This document shows, in pieces, positions 1 to 12,398 of a DNA stretch of 64,000 nt (position 1 is the first letter of the stretch; each line of letters opens with the position of its first letter). Location of the stretch: NCBI GenBank assembly GCA_914767715.1, contig OU612068.1, forward strand, positions 20,896,001-20,960,000. Direction: 5' to 3'. Source of the stretch: Membranipora membranacea. Lineage: Eukaryota; Bryozoa; Gymnolaemata; Cheilostomatida; Membraniporidae. The position numbers and the translations under genes were made by a program. The notes under the pieces were generated by a model that searched no databases, was not told the DNA's origin, and was given only the letters and a program-made list of their open reading frames with translations.

Positions 1-136
1 ATTGTGCAAGTCTGACTGAAACAGCCCAATGTGCAAAGAACCCATCATCACAAATTGTAAAAGTGAGCTGTAAAACCAGTGGATAACAAGAAGTTGATTG
101 AATCATTTGATGTTTTCTCGGATGTATGTATATTAC

Positions 137-3100
137 CGATTTTATCCCACTTCAGCAATTTCAGGGTACCAACTGTTAATTGCCTTTCTGCTACGTTCAC
201 CTGTAAGAATTAAAAATATTCATAAAGGGTTTATTATGGTAAATTTGGCATCGATTGAAGAGAAAAAAAGTTACATAGTCATCACTTGACTTGTGACTCT
301 TTTTGGCCAGACTAATTGGGACTCGACATGACTCAACCCGGCATTGACTCAACTAGACTTGACTCAATGAATGTCTTTCTGATAAAGTCATAGAAAGCCA
401 TTTCAAGTCTCTGATCAACTATTTTCAACCTTTACCATTTGCAGTTGTCTTCAATGATGAAACAGCATATCACAGTCATTCGATTATTCAAGTCAAGTCA
501 AATGCTTGACTGAGTCAAGTCAAGTAAGGTAACGTAATCAATTAAGTCTCAATTCCATGCTCTCAAAACCATTGACATGAATCATCTATTAATTCCAGAT
601 GTAGTGGTATGATTGTGTATGTAAGACTGACTTATTTAATAAATGATTTTTCATGACTTGACCGGGCTTGTCACAATGAAATGGTGACTTGACTCAGCTA
701 ATCTAATCTGACTCGAATCAGTTGGGTACAGGTTTAACACTGATGCTATTACAATAATTACAACAAAATTGATAACTCACAAAAACTGTGGCTGACACTT
801 CCTCTGTTTTACCATCAAATAGCTTGTTAGCTTCTGCATTGAATGTGCAGTTCAGTTGAAAATTAGAGAGCTCTAAAACTGTGCAGTCCAAACTTTGAAA
901 GACACTCTTGAAGGTAACTTGGTAATCACTCTTTGTCAGCCCAGAGCTAAGGTTCTGCCCTGTCAGTTCGAATGTGTTTTTCCCTTCAACCAGCTGCACA
1001 GACTGAAAAGATGTGTGAGAATGATAATTTATGAAGTTGAAGTGCATTGGCTGATGTATGTGAGCAGCTCTTCTCGACGTCCTCATTATTGGCAAGTTAT
1101 AGGTGGTTGTATTCATCCTCTCTCTTATGATGTGTAGACAGTACCCTTGATTCTTGCCACATTAGGAGAGAGAGAGTTCATGGAGTGAATGTAAGTTGGG
1201 ATTTCAGGTCATACTGTTATTAAAAATATTGAAACAGGTTGTTTGCAATGTATACCATTAAGATTACCTCAATGCTGAGCTGGTCCAATACTGGAACTGT
1301 ATCGCTCAGCTTTAGCTGTTTGTTAGTATCAGTCACAGGTACTCCATCAGACAGTAGAACCATTGAAAAGGTGTGATCGGAAGGAACAGATGTTGTGGCG
1401 CTTTGCCGTTTCTCTATTCAAACAAATAAGAAGAATAAAAGTATATATATATATGGTTGTTGGGCCTTGAATGGTCAAAATGTAAGTTGGGAACAATAAA
1501 ATTACAGTAGGTTTTGGTCTTCAACATAAACCTGGTTACCATTGTCTTTTATGCACAATAGCGATGATTAAAATTTAAAAAAATGTTAGGTCTAGCTATC
1601 GTGCTGATCCTTAAATGATACTCGCTTAATTTCAAGATGAAGTTGAGACAAAGCATAATAGGACAATGATGCTATACTTACCTCTGATAAGGCTTGATAC
1701 CGCAGGGATGACACAGATCACTAGCTGATCATGAACTGTTCTGTTATTGCAGCCCTGTAACAGTCAATCAATGGGGTAATATGTCACACAAACACGCATT
1801 TATTGTAAAGCACAGCACATACATTGCCAAGTTACTTCGCAAAGAGAGAGAGGCAGACTTACAAACACATATTACACAGTTCTAATGATTGAACCAACAA
1901 ATTTAGAAGTTAACTAGCTGAAACTCAAGCATACCCCAATAACAGAGTTTTGCTGCTGTGTCTGTGAATTCTGCAATATTTTGAGTTCGTAAAGTTGTGC
2001 TGAGTTCCGGTTTTTCATGGAAAATATGATATCTGTGCCACCACTACAATAACAGAATATATGTCTAATAACACATCGTTGATTGACTTTATTACATTCG
2101 CCAATAAATGCCTTTTACTGACAAAATGCGGCAAAGTGTCATGAACAGAACAATGGGGGATGTAGTAAGATTTATGATGCCGCAAAATAAAGAGATAACT
2201 CAACCAGAGGCTGGATACAGAGCAGACATGTAAGATACATTGAGCTACACTAAAATTCGATTCTACAAACTTAGTCTAAGAATGAGCGGTTCATAAACGA
2301 AGTATAATCTGGCTGAATATCAATGTTAAATAGGTGATGGAGGCTGGTGTCTCAACCCACATGTACCGACAAAGTTACTCACCTGACTATACCATGCAGC
2401 CGAGAGATGTTTCTGACTTCTGGATTAGGCATATAAGTATATGTGAATTGTGTGGCACTAGGATTCGCAGCAGATTGAAATATAAACTCAATGTCCACTT
2501 GATCATTTTGTCCTTTAGTGGGCATTTTAAATGAAAGTTCACCACTGTTTATCCTACAAATGATTGAAAAAAAATTGTACAGTACCGAATTTGATGAAAA
2601 AAGTTGATAAAAAAAGTTGTTGACTTTCTGTACTCCATTTAAAAGCTGCTGAACCAATGAACTAAACCTAAAAGAGGTTTAGTTCATTGGCTGAACTACT
2701 GGATATGAGCAGCTCAACACAATTTGATTTGATGATGTTGCATCATCTTATTTATTTAGTTAGTTAGTTAAATCTTTTATTTCATGTAATAATGAACCTC
2801 AAAATTACACGAAGGAACTAAAAAAGGCCTATTTTGAAGGCAAATGTGTACATAGAATGTGATATTCAATAACAAAAAATATAAAATAAAATGTTTTTCT
2901 AGGCTGTTTTCAAATGTATGTGAGAATTCTAATGTGTTATTATGCTGGTGATGTGAGATGACGAGATGATGGTTGGAGCACTTGAGGTGGTTTGTTCGAT
3001 TATCTGGCAGATACGGCTCAACTGATTATATATATATGTAAATATATATTTATGTAATATATAATTTTTTTTTTTTTTGGAATAACAGGGCTATATGAAA

Positions 3101-6100
3101 ATATTGAAGAGGAGAAGCACATAGTTCTTTAGAATTATGTTTTAGTTACTGTGAGAATTATATTTGAAGGGTATAAAGTGGCATTTTAGATCAGATCAAA
3201 TGTATGTATGTATGTATGATGTACTTTTGTTTCTCGATTTAATGAAATAGTATGGCAGATAACCAGAAAAGTTATATTTTGATATTGGATGCGTAATGAT
3301 GTACTCCTTCTAAATTTGAATGTTATAAATAAATGTTAAATTTGAAAATTTTAATTATTTCAAATACAAACTCTCTTCCACCATTTTGTTTTAGCAACAC
3401 AAATACCTGTAGGCCTACTCTCCAAATAATTATATTATTGGAAAAAAATGATGCAGGAAAGATTTTTTTTCTAGAACCGAGGCAGTTATCTTTTGTTGTG
3501 TCAATCTTAATATATAAACAGTCATCTCAGTTACAAAATCATCTACAAAAACAATATTATTGCTTTCAATAACAAAAATTAAGCATTTTCTTTGAGATTA
3601 TAATAGCTTCTCAACCTAATTTAGTTTATTTCAGCCATGGGGTTGAGGCATTCTGCTTGCAGGATAGCCTTGTGACATAGTCTATCTCTGCAGCACAGCA
3701 GTGGTGGCGCTGCCTTCCATCAAGAAAGGCAACTCCCAGGGTTCAAGGTTATGAGATATCAAAACCAGTGTTCCATTTAGGCCCAAATATTTCCAAATTA
3801 TGGGTTTCCATTGTTTTCCCAATTTTGGTACTCAGACAAGGTGAATTAGTTCAAGCCCTATGCTGCAGAGACGAACGTATGCCTCAACAGTTCGCACATA
3901 CGCAGACTGGGGTTGAGGGGCTACTGACTGTCCTGTGGTGCAGATCCAAAGCTTATACATTGGATTTGAGTTGAGTATGTAGCCTACTGGTCGGTGTTAA
4001 TTGCATCTTGATACGTATATAGTGGTGCCAGTGTTGTGTTCTACTGTAAGCAGTGCTTTAGAATAGAATATAAATGGTATCAATTTCCTAAAAAAAGCAC
4101 TCTTTAAATTATATCGTCATCAACTTTCAACAATATTACTCATACAATAATCACCATAGACATTTTCATGTATATGTATGTGCATATATTAAATAAAAGT
4201 TAACTAACACAAACTTACCTGATAAAGTTTATGAGCTTCAACTTATCTACGATTATCGAAAGATTCGTAGGCAAAGATCCTGAGACATAAATGGTTGTAC
4301 CTCCATTTATCTGTCCACTCAGAGGTTTCACCTCATCCACACTAAATGGCTATAAACATAACAATGAGCTTTACATAAAATTGACAGCTGGAGATAACAG
4401 GAGATAACAGGAGAGAGAGAAGACTCTGTTTTGTCTTTACCAAAGCATGATGATTTGCTTATTTTTTGAAAGTTTTCTTTTAGGCTTATTTGAAAACATT
4501 TCAAACAAATGAGGTTTGTGCCAACAAAAGTATGTGTATCACAAGCATTCAGAATGATGACAATGGTCAATAATTGTTTAATCTCAGTCTTTAGATTTAG
4601 ACAGAATTTGATTTTTTTTACATTTTTACATGTTATCTAATCTATCTACCTTGCTCCATAATCCTTCCATTTGTGATCATTAATAAATCTTCCAGGTGAA
4701 TGAATTTGAAGCATATTTTTAGCTTAATGGAAAGCTAAAGAAGTTCAAATGACATAGGTTTTGGCGGCACAATATTGAAAATTATGAATTAATGAAGTTA
4801 TTGGGTATAAGGAGCAGCTGTAGCTAAATACATTATGATAATAAAACTGAAAGAATTGTTGCTCTATCTATAGAGAAAAGTCAGGGTAAAGAGCGGCCTT
4901 CCATCATATCTACTGGTAGCAACTAGCAACGTGTAGTATGAGCCCGTGAATTGTTTTTATAGAAAATCATAAGAATTCACTACTCACTTGACACTTTGGG
5001 GTGGGATTATCCCATGCTCCAACTATTGTCCCAGTATCATCTTTCTTTCCCACACATTGAATTCTATCATACAGTGTTGTCAGTGTAAAATCTTCTCTAC
5101 AGCTGAATTGAATGTTATCCCCATATCGATATTCTTCACGTTCTTGTCTCACCACAAGGTTTGTGTTCTGAAGTATGGGCTGCTTACAAATGGTCTGACC
5201 TGAAAGATTACACTGCATATTTGAGCTAGATCTTGTTTCGTCCATTTTGCATTCATTCTGGGTCACTGCCATTCTATTGGTGAGCCGGCGGCTCGAGTGG
5301 GGCAATCCCAAATGCAGGCAAACTTGATCATACTTGATCTAGGTTGTATCTAGATAAATTAACGGTTTACAAGATACCTGATTTCGATTGGGGTTCATGA
5401 AAGTCTTATCAGCAAGAGAACAAAAATGGTTTTGAAATCATAGGAATGCAGTGCCAAAAGCAGATAAGCGAGAGCCAGGGGCATGCAAATCAGAAGTGTA
5501 TGTATGAGAGAGAGAGAGAGAGAGAGCATCGAGATTTTGATGGACGATGCGAGATCAACACCCAACGTCTTCACAGATAATAGTAGTGTTAGTAACAGGA
5601 CAGAAGTCAATCTCTTAAGGACTCACAGTATCATAATTTTATCTGACTAAGTGAGAGTAAAAATTAAATCAGAGGTATAAGTTTTTCGACAGAAATCTCC
5701 TGCTCTACCGTGAGCAGAAGATTGTCAGTTGTAAACAAGGATCTATACCTGTGAGTAGTAGAGGTAGGATAATAAACTACTCACTGTAATTCAACGATAG
5801 ATAGCTTCCATATGTGCTGTACCCATCTGGAACTGAAGAGCCTATATATATGACACCATTTATCAGGTTAAGAGTCTCAGGTTGACTGACCATGCAGACT
5901 GAGGAGTTACCAGTCACAAAGTAAGGTTCTACTCCACACCCTGTAAAATAGTTTCAGTTTCATTAATTGGTATCAAAGTGAAAAATTGTGTAGCCAGCTC
6001 AGTGTTATGGTGGTGGACTACAGTTACTGTTGTTTTGTCGATACTTGTCCCCAAGCCCAATAATGAGCTTGGTCAAGTCAAACAAACCTAAACCTACCTT

Positions 6101-9100
6101 CGCAAACTGTAGATACTAAATCTTCAACCAGATTAACCACCTTCAATGAGTTGTCACCTCGATCAGCCACAAGCAGCACTTTATCTGGGATAAGCCATAA
6201 AATGGATCTGAGGCTAGATGGATGATACGTTGGCGCGTCAGCTTGAAAATAATCTGCAATAAGAAAATGGCGATGATAAGTTGGTGCGGCAGCCTGATAA
6301 TAATCTTCAATAATAAACATCATATCCAAATCATGGTGGCTCAGAAGGAGTTGAGCCAGAGAGTTTCTGATTCAACGTCAATAGCAGATGATATAATGGA
6401 TAATTGTCATTTGTCATAAACACAAAAATGAAAGCACCTATGTCCCTACAGTCCTGTTAAATTGCAGAAGAGGTTTTGGAAAAAAAACATTTGAATAGTT
6501 TAGCAGGTATAAGAACGACAATGATTATTGATGCAGTGTTGTGAATTATTCAAACATGGCTTGGCAACTAGAGATAAAGAAGAGCTGTGATCAGAAATGA
6601 GTTGAAAAAACCTACTGGCTTATCTTTTAACAAAGCAAAGGTTGTTACTACCATGTATTGTTAGGGTCCACCTGTGAAATAGTCTGCCCTACCCCCTCTC
6701 TTGTCACATTTACCCATAGACTTAACAATAGATCTAGAAAGGACACTGTATATAGCTGAAGTGAGGCACTTAATTGTGGACGAGGTAACATCATTGGAAG
6801 GTGAAGTAGCATTAGTGTTATCATTGACTTGCAGTTTTTGTTGATAACTCGATCAATCTTGACCGGATTTGGAGTTTGAAAATTACAATCGAGTTAGCAG
6901 CTTGTCGTAAACAGTTTGATTCAAATATAAGGCAAACAATTTTTGATGATGAAATAACATCAAGTTGATAACAAGATGCTGCTGATTGTAAAGCAATTTT
7001 CCAACTCAAAATCGGATCGAAATCGATCGAGTTCAGGAAAAAAAACTTGATTATGGACAGTAAATCAATGACAACACCAATGCTACTACAATGCTACTAC
7101 AACTTCTAATGCTGTTACCTCGCCCACAAAAAGTGCCTCACTTCAGCTATATACAGTGTCATGTCTAGGTTTATTATTAAGTCTATGCATTTACAATACT
7201 CTGTATGTGTGAGAGAAAATACCATCTCCTTTGATACATATACTGACTATAATATATTATGGAATATTTCACCTCCCTCTGAGAAATAATTTTCCCATTG
7301 TTTGTTACATTATCCATCTTTTGTGTGTTTGAGAGAAAATACAACCTCTGCTCGTTCATAATATACTGCCTCTAAGACATAAGTTATGTCTGGGGTAATA
7401 TTTTAGGAGGTATTCTATGTATGAATATTTTAGGAAGGGGTGGTCTTTGTATTGTCAGAGCCGAATGTAGCGTTGACAATCCATGGTTAATTAAATTATG
7501 ACCATAGATATTAGATTATGTTATAAGGAAAAGTCCGCAGAAGAAACAAGGAACAAGGAAACATTTGGAATTTATTATCACCCTTTACAGAAATGATTCA
7601 AGTTTAAGAAGCTTGCCAAGCATGCCATTAATGATTATTTGCAGTGGTTAGGCAAAAAAGCACAGTATCATATTTCCGCTATTTCAACAACCTGTACACT
7701 TCATACACACCTCCAAATCTAGCGTAGAACAGTGGACCATCTCTTATCTCATAATCATCCGGTCTGCTTGATAATCTAGAGGCACTAGAACCAGCTACCA
7801 GCAAAAGCTGTGAAGTCTCGAGATTGTATTTCACTATACCAAACCTGTTAGTTATGAAGAGATGTTCTTTTGTCGAGTCAAAGACTAATGCTGTTGGTTT
7901 CTCAAAATTATCATTTCCTGAAATCAGCGGCTCTACCATACCTGAAATTATGCAGAAAATCTAAGTGACAAAATTAAAGACAAGAGAAAGATGTCGAAGG
8001 TACAAAACAATAAGAAATAATGCTGAAAACTGGTCTGAATGGGGGAGAGGTAGAAAATACTAGTTCATACTGTTCAACACTAGCAATACCTGTGTTAACA
8101 ATGAGAGAATATCAGAATTGTATTGAGTAACTGTGTTAAAGGTCAAATGATAGTACCTGTTGCAAGGTCATGCCGAGCCAAAAGGCCTCTGTCTGTACTG
8201 CAAAGGTAGAAGAGTTCTTGCTTCTCCTCATTAGCTATAACCGCTGTCAATTCCATGAACTTAGCTTCTCTTGCGGTAACATTTTCATACATCAAACCCT
8301 GGTCTGCTCCACATCTCCCTGCGATTGTTGTAACCCTGTTTGTAGACCTTACCAGTTTTCTCACACATTGATTACCATCAGCTATTATGACTTCAGATCC
8401 GTTGTTAATTTGAATCATGTCGTTGACCCCATGGAAACCCGCATAGATGCCAACATCATCTTCGAGTCCGGAGCCGGTTGGAGACCCTAGAATCAAAATA
8501 TAAGTGGTAATTTGCGACAAAATTTTCTTGTTTCTTTCTATTCAAAGGTTATATATTCAGTCAACACCAAAACATACAACAAGAGATCATCCTCTCTGAT
8601 AAATATCAGTGCTTAACAGGAGAAGATAACTTACGAACCTGCTAAATATTGGATTTCTCCTTGCTGAGAGATTGTGGCGACACTATGCTGATTGGAGATC
8701 AGAAACCCTCCGGGGTTTAGTAGATCAGGCTCAATATCATACGCCTTTCTCAATTCCTGTTCATATTGTATCTCATTAAGTTCACCAAAAGTTATCAGTA
8801 AATCACTAAAAAAACAGTGAGACTGCCTTTGGTTTTATAACGGCAAATGTATCACAAGAGCAGTGGTTAAAAACAGGTGCTGAAATCTTGTTAATAATTG
8901 CTCCCTATTTAATTATATACCATGATAGCGTAAAGATTTATCTCATACCCCCTTGAGCTCAATGGTGTAAACTCAGACATATTTAAAAATAACTACTACA
9001 TACATCCATGCTGTTAGAAATTTAATATAGCAATATCCCTGAGAAATTTTATATAGCAATTTTCTTTAGACATTTCATATAGCAATTTTCTTGAGAAGTG

Positions 9101-9806
9101 TCCCAACAAGCTGATACCATACTGCACACTAGTGCCCTCGGTAAAAGCTTGATTCCTACGACATCTGATCCATACCTTATCCATACAGTGTGCGCTGTTT
9201 TCAGAATGAACACTCAATTTTCAACATTATATTTGTGATAGAAATAAAATCTAGCAATAATATGAGTTACTCATCTAAAAGCAATTACTGAGAGACATGA
9301 TACTGAAAGGCTAACTATACCGATGACCAGTATTTATAATCTTTGTATATACCCTTCTATGAGAGCCACTGTTGAACAATGCAGCTGTTTGGACGCAGAT
9401 TTTAAGGCAGCAAAATATGTGAGGATTGGAAACCTTGTCTGACGCACATAACCACTAAATCATGTTTAGATAGTTTGGGTTTCATGGTAGTGGTTGTCAG
9501 TCAGAGGCTGGCATCAACCCATCAAAACTGAATCAGAGACCAAATCCTGGCCCTGGTGATCTTAGCCTTATCTTAAAGAGCCAATGAGTTTGAGATAATG
9601 CTAGGCAATCTCAGTTCTTATCCACAAACCTCAAGGCTACCCCGGACCGGGAAGGGTGTCCCAGCCTCCCTGCTCGCACTAAGTGTATCAGGTTTATGGG
9701 TTATACCGAATGATGAGCTTGATACTTACTTGCGGATACGACCTGGTCCCGGGCAAACTGAGACGACTTCAACCCAAAAAAGTGAGATCAAAACTACTGT
9801 CAACAT
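137..9806 (-). CDS. RTK-A: receptor tyrosine kinase, ectodomain exons only (3' part outside window)
   Basis: First 14 coding exons of a single-pass receptor kinase, read right to left: 9730-9806 (ATG at 9806), 8639-8805, 8157-8486, 7711-7941, 6098-6253, 5785-5940, 4988-5199, 4219-4349, 2383-2553, 1935-2043, 1682-1754, 1268-1413, 781-1002, 137-200. All have GT/AG borders and lengths that keep one frame for about 748 codons. Exon 1 encodes a signal peptide starting MLTVVLISLFWVEVVSVCPG. Next come NHL repeats, a Cys linker, a Sushi module and IPT-like domains. The transmembrane and kinase exons must lie left of base 1, because in RTK-B the TM exon is about 420 bp beyond the equivalent of exon 14. 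Exons 5-14 and their introns are near-identical to RTK-B, while exons 1-3 and the promoter are near-identical to RTK-C. I see no disabling change. Function as a receptor kinase is inferred from the full-length paralogues. Confidence 0.82.
781..5199 (-). other. RTK-A Sushi/CCP module and IPT/TIG-like exons
   Basis: Exon 4988-5199 encodes a Sushi (CCP) module: four cysteines in TICKQP, FSCRED, IQCVGK and PKCQ, with the typical Trp before the last one (AWDNP). Exons 4219-4349, 2383-2553 and 1935-2043 encode an IPT/TIG-like domain opening with VDEVKPLSG and INGGTTIYVSG and ending FTYTYMPNPEV, followed at once by a second start (GIVRSGGTDIIF). Exons 1682-1754 and 1268-1413 form a Cys-containing stretch, and 781-1002 holds a further IPT-like unit (LVEGKNTFELTGQNL, then paired cysteines). 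These modules are common in Met, Ron and plexin ectodomains. Domain limits are approximate. Confidence 0.75.
2654..2690. repeat. Perfect 16-bp palindrome, RTK-A intron
   Basis: CCAATGAACTAAACCT, five-base loop, then its exact complement. A second copy is at 31618-31654 in RTK-B, and a related palindrome lies at 21177-21203 inside the foldback element. Not seen in the RTK-C intron. Confidence 0.7.
6098..8805 (-). other. RTK-A NHL-repeat propeller exons (exons 2-5)
   Basis: Four exons (8639-8805, 8157-8486, 7711-7941, 6098-6253) encode blades with NHL character: a hydrophobic strand followed by a solvent-loop signature such as VIIADGNQCVRKL, HLFITNRFGIVKYNL and VLLVADRGDNSLKVVNL. NHL blades fold as beta-propellers and usually bind protein or RNA ligands; outside the cell a protein ligand is likely. 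All introns here are in phase 1. The start of exon 5 (acceptor plus about 30 nt) has a diverged second copy in the upstream intron at about 6268-6303, present in RTK-A and RTK-B but not seen in RTK-C. Blade number cannot be set by eye; four to six is plausible. Confidence 0.75.
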
Positions 9807-10131
9807 ATCCTGAGAAAGGTGTTCTTTACAATAGAGGTCCTATCAGCCAGTCAGCAGGCTGTAGTACCCGATGGTTCACCAGTATAACTAGTAGAAGTTC
9901 AGGCAAGTAGTAATACTCCTTGGCTCAAGTTTTAGGTAGCTGTTGTCTCAGGATTGAGGATTTCTGTGAGTAAATGAGCACAAGGGGTTAATGATTCCTT
10001 GATGTGAGTTGCCAAAATATAACTGCAGTACCAATGTGTACTAGTTGGTCGACTCAATGACTATCCTCTTATGGTCGATAAACCATGACAAAGTGTGTGT
10101 AGTATAAGGTTAGAGGATAACCTCAGAGTAT

Positions 10132-10150
10132 CACCATGGTAACCAATGGG
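10132..10150 (-). promoter_or_regulatory. X-box/CCAAT-like conserved block, RTK-A
   Basis: CACCATGGTAACCAATGGG on the plus strand, 326 bp upstream of the ATG. Read on the gene strand, ATTGGTTACCATGGTG contains an inverted CCAAT (ATTGG) fused to GTTACC-AT-GGTGA, close to the RFX X-box consensus. The same block occurs before RTK-C, RTK-B and pseudogene 1 while the surrounding sequence of the last two is diverged, which suggests constraint. Confidence 0.45.
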
Positions 10151-11462
10151 TAAGCTCTTGGCTAATAAATGCAATGAAATCACTTAAATGTGCAAATCAA
10201 AATTTTGTGAATTCTTGTCAGAAGTTGAGGTTTTTGTATCAATGAAATCATGCCACAGGATTCTGGATAAACAGATGCAGGCGAGAAATAGTCCTCACGC
10301 AAGCTTAGCGTTGCGTCCAATCACTTTTATTCATATTTAATGGATTTTAATATCATTCCTCAATTTTTTGCCGCGAATAATTTTGCAATTTTTCCATTCA
10401 CATCGTGATATTTCGACTTGACCACGACCAAAGTTCTTTATAGACAGTCTGGTAGTGTACTCTGTACACTTGAGACCACAATTTTAAAGTGTTATTTTAA
10501 ATTGGATTCATGTTTCCAAAGATTTGTTTCATCAACAACCCATCATTTCACAGCAGCGAATGGCCACCAAGATCTTGGCGCTAAGCACTACACTCTTTTC
10601 TCATATAGCAATGAAACCCATCATGCTATCTGCCAAATTTCAAACATACCAGTACATAATTATGCCAGTATGCCAGTAAAATCTGAATGCACTGGGTAGC
10701 AGAAAAACATACTATGGTCTTGATTGGTTATAAAAGATAAAATATTATTGATAATAAACAACTGATCTCATCCTCTTGCGCAAGTAATTCAATCAACCAT
10801 AAGGAAAGAAGATGATTTATCTCATTTTTGACCGCCCTTATTATACCCTCATGAGGAAACGAAAATATTTTATTGTATCCAATTTCTCCACTGAGATCAT
10901 CTGTCCTCTCTCATGACAGTCTTTGATTGACCTTATTGTTATCTGTAAAGCTAAGCCTCCTGATGTCAAATGATTGCAAAGCAAACGACAAAAAGGACAA
11001 AAAGGAGTTCCATGGTATCACTGGGAAAGGGTTTATCCCACATTTAAATCCTCACATTGTACTTAGTTCATTCATTCTTCTCTCCCTCATAAAACGGAAA
11101 CTAATTTTGTAATGTTCTATTTGCATTTAATTGGCTATGAGGCAACCTGAGTTTATTTGATTCAACTTGCTTGAATATAACTACATGAGACTTGTTTTCA
11201 CAACTAGATAGTAAGCAAGAGAGAATTACCCTGTTGTTCAGAGTATCAGAATATCGTAATATGAGGTAATAGCATCTGAAATAAGTCACTTTAGGTTCAA
11301 GTGTGTCACTCGGTAACTGTATCCTACAATCTATGACCATCTCATTCAATTCTTTGTCAACTGCAAAAAGAGAACCTAACCCTGAGAAATGCCCCTTTGT
11401 TCAGAGTGTCAAATCCCGGCAAAAAACTGAAATGTCAATTATTGGGCAATGATGCTCATTAG

Positions 11463-11536
11463 TAGCCTGTCTGAAAAAGCTTTGTCCGGTGTCCGGTGTT
11501 CGGTGACCACTGAACAAAGCTTGTTAAGACAGGCTA
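11463..11536. mobile_element. Small inverted-repeat element (MITE)
   Basis: TAGCCTGTCTGAAAAAGC ... GCTTGTTAAGACAGGCTA forms an inverted repeat around a GC-richer core. The otherwise matching sequence upstream of RTK-C (about 59036) lacks it, giving a clear empty site. A related element lies at 49330-49421. Confidence 0.65.
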
Positions 11537-11745
11537 GCTGATCAGGTGCCTACACCACTCAAGCCAAGAGTTATGTGTACATTGGACAAGAGAGCACAAC
11601 TTGCCAAGGCTTGCGCAGTGTATAATAATAATAATCATCTTACATAACTTCCACTTCTAAAGAGACCCCAACATTTACTCCCTTCTACAGTCAGCCTGAT
11701 CGCTATCATCTGGATCTTCATAATCGTGATTGGCAGCTAATCAAA

Positions 11746-12137
11746 CAATTTATAATACACAATTTGTAATACACAATTTATAATACAACAAATTTTAATA
11801 CACAATTTATAATACAACAAACTTTAATACACAATCTATAATACAAATATTCTCATACACAATTTATGTTACACAATAATAAAACATGATCTATAAAACA
11901 ACATTTTTGATACACAATTTAAAATACACAATTTATAATACAACACATTTTAATACATAATTTATAATACAAACATTCTCATACACAATTTATGTTACAC
12001 AATTTATGATACACCAGATACGAGTAACGAGATTTGAAAAACACAACACCACGACACAAGACACACAAGACAAACGACACACAGCACACAACACACTGCA
12101 CATGACACAAGACACACAAAACACGACACACGACATT
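11746..12137. repeat. AT-rich tandem repeat and ACACGACACA repeat, pseudogene 1
   Basis: About twenty variants of ATACACAATTTATA (11746-12020), then a run of ACACGACACAAG-like words (12025-12137). The same two-part repeat stands at the equivalent intron of RTK-B (19680-20045), so it predates their separation. Confidence 0.7.
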
Positions 12138-12179
12138 GCTTCAAGATTGAAAAGCCTTTTCCAGCAGTTTTCTTAGTTT

Positions 12180-12398
12180 AATTTGTAATTTTTTATTGTG
12201 TACCTGTACCTGGCAGACTACATTTTTTCTATTTACAATGAGTAATTGTGCGCTCATCCAAACAATTCTTTTTTAGTACTGTAACATTGTGAGCACTGTC
12301 TTATTTACCTTACCGTATTGACAGGCATTAAAGTCTATACAAACAAACAAACAAACAAACAAACAAACAAACAAACAAACAAACAAACAAACAAACAT
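12180..12398 (+). mobile_element. 3' end of LINE-like element with (AAAC)n tail
   Basis: The stretch ACTGTCTTATTTACCTTACC followed by TTGACAGGCATTAAAG (about 12295-12330) matches the 3' end of the dead LINE near 41755-41790, followed here by about 13 CAAA units (12343-12396). A simple-repeat tail is typical of CR1/RTE-like elements. It interrupts the tail region of pseudogene 1. Confidence 0.5.

Larger units (their letters stand above)
1..7853. repeat. Segmental duplication, copy 1 (matches 25752 to about 37211)
   Basis: Base 1 aligns to 25752 and identity continues through exons and introns with only scattered substitutions and short indels. The other copy is longer because of the TIR transposon and the solo LTR. 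The left end of the homology lies beyond the window. Confidence 0.85.
9807..11674 (-). promoter_or_regulatory. Upstream region of RTK-A (duplicate of RTK-C upstream region)
   Basis: No coding exon seen. The whole stretch is near-identical to 57396-59145 upstream of RTK-C, apart from scattered substitutions and a small inverted-repeat insertion at 11463-11536. It holds a conserved X-box/CCAAT-like block at 10132-10150. I cannot place a TATA box or a transcription start with confidence. Confidence 0.5.
7874..11690. repeat. Promoter and N-terminal duplication, copy 1 (matches 55464 to about 59150)
   Basis: From within exon 4 of RTK-A rightwards the sequence follows RTK-C nearly base for base through exons 3-1 and about 1.9 kb of upstream DNA. 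Similarity ends at about 11690, where the left copy passes into the tail of pseudogene 1. Confidence 0.85.

Noticed and set aside
895-1137. Plus-strand frame of 80 codons (also at 26644-26886)
   Set aside because: Antisense shadow of the IPT-like exon 781-1002 and its duplicate.
8170-8490. Plus-strand frame of about 100 codons (also at 37499 and 55760)
   Set aside because: Antisense shadow of the NHL exon 3 in each copy; conserved only because the coding strand is.
10418-10699. 93-codon plus-strand open frame with a near-identical partner at 58007-58288
   Set aside because: The match only reflects the duplicated upstream DNA. No domain, no splice or start context, and it lies in the RTK-A/RTK-C promoter region.
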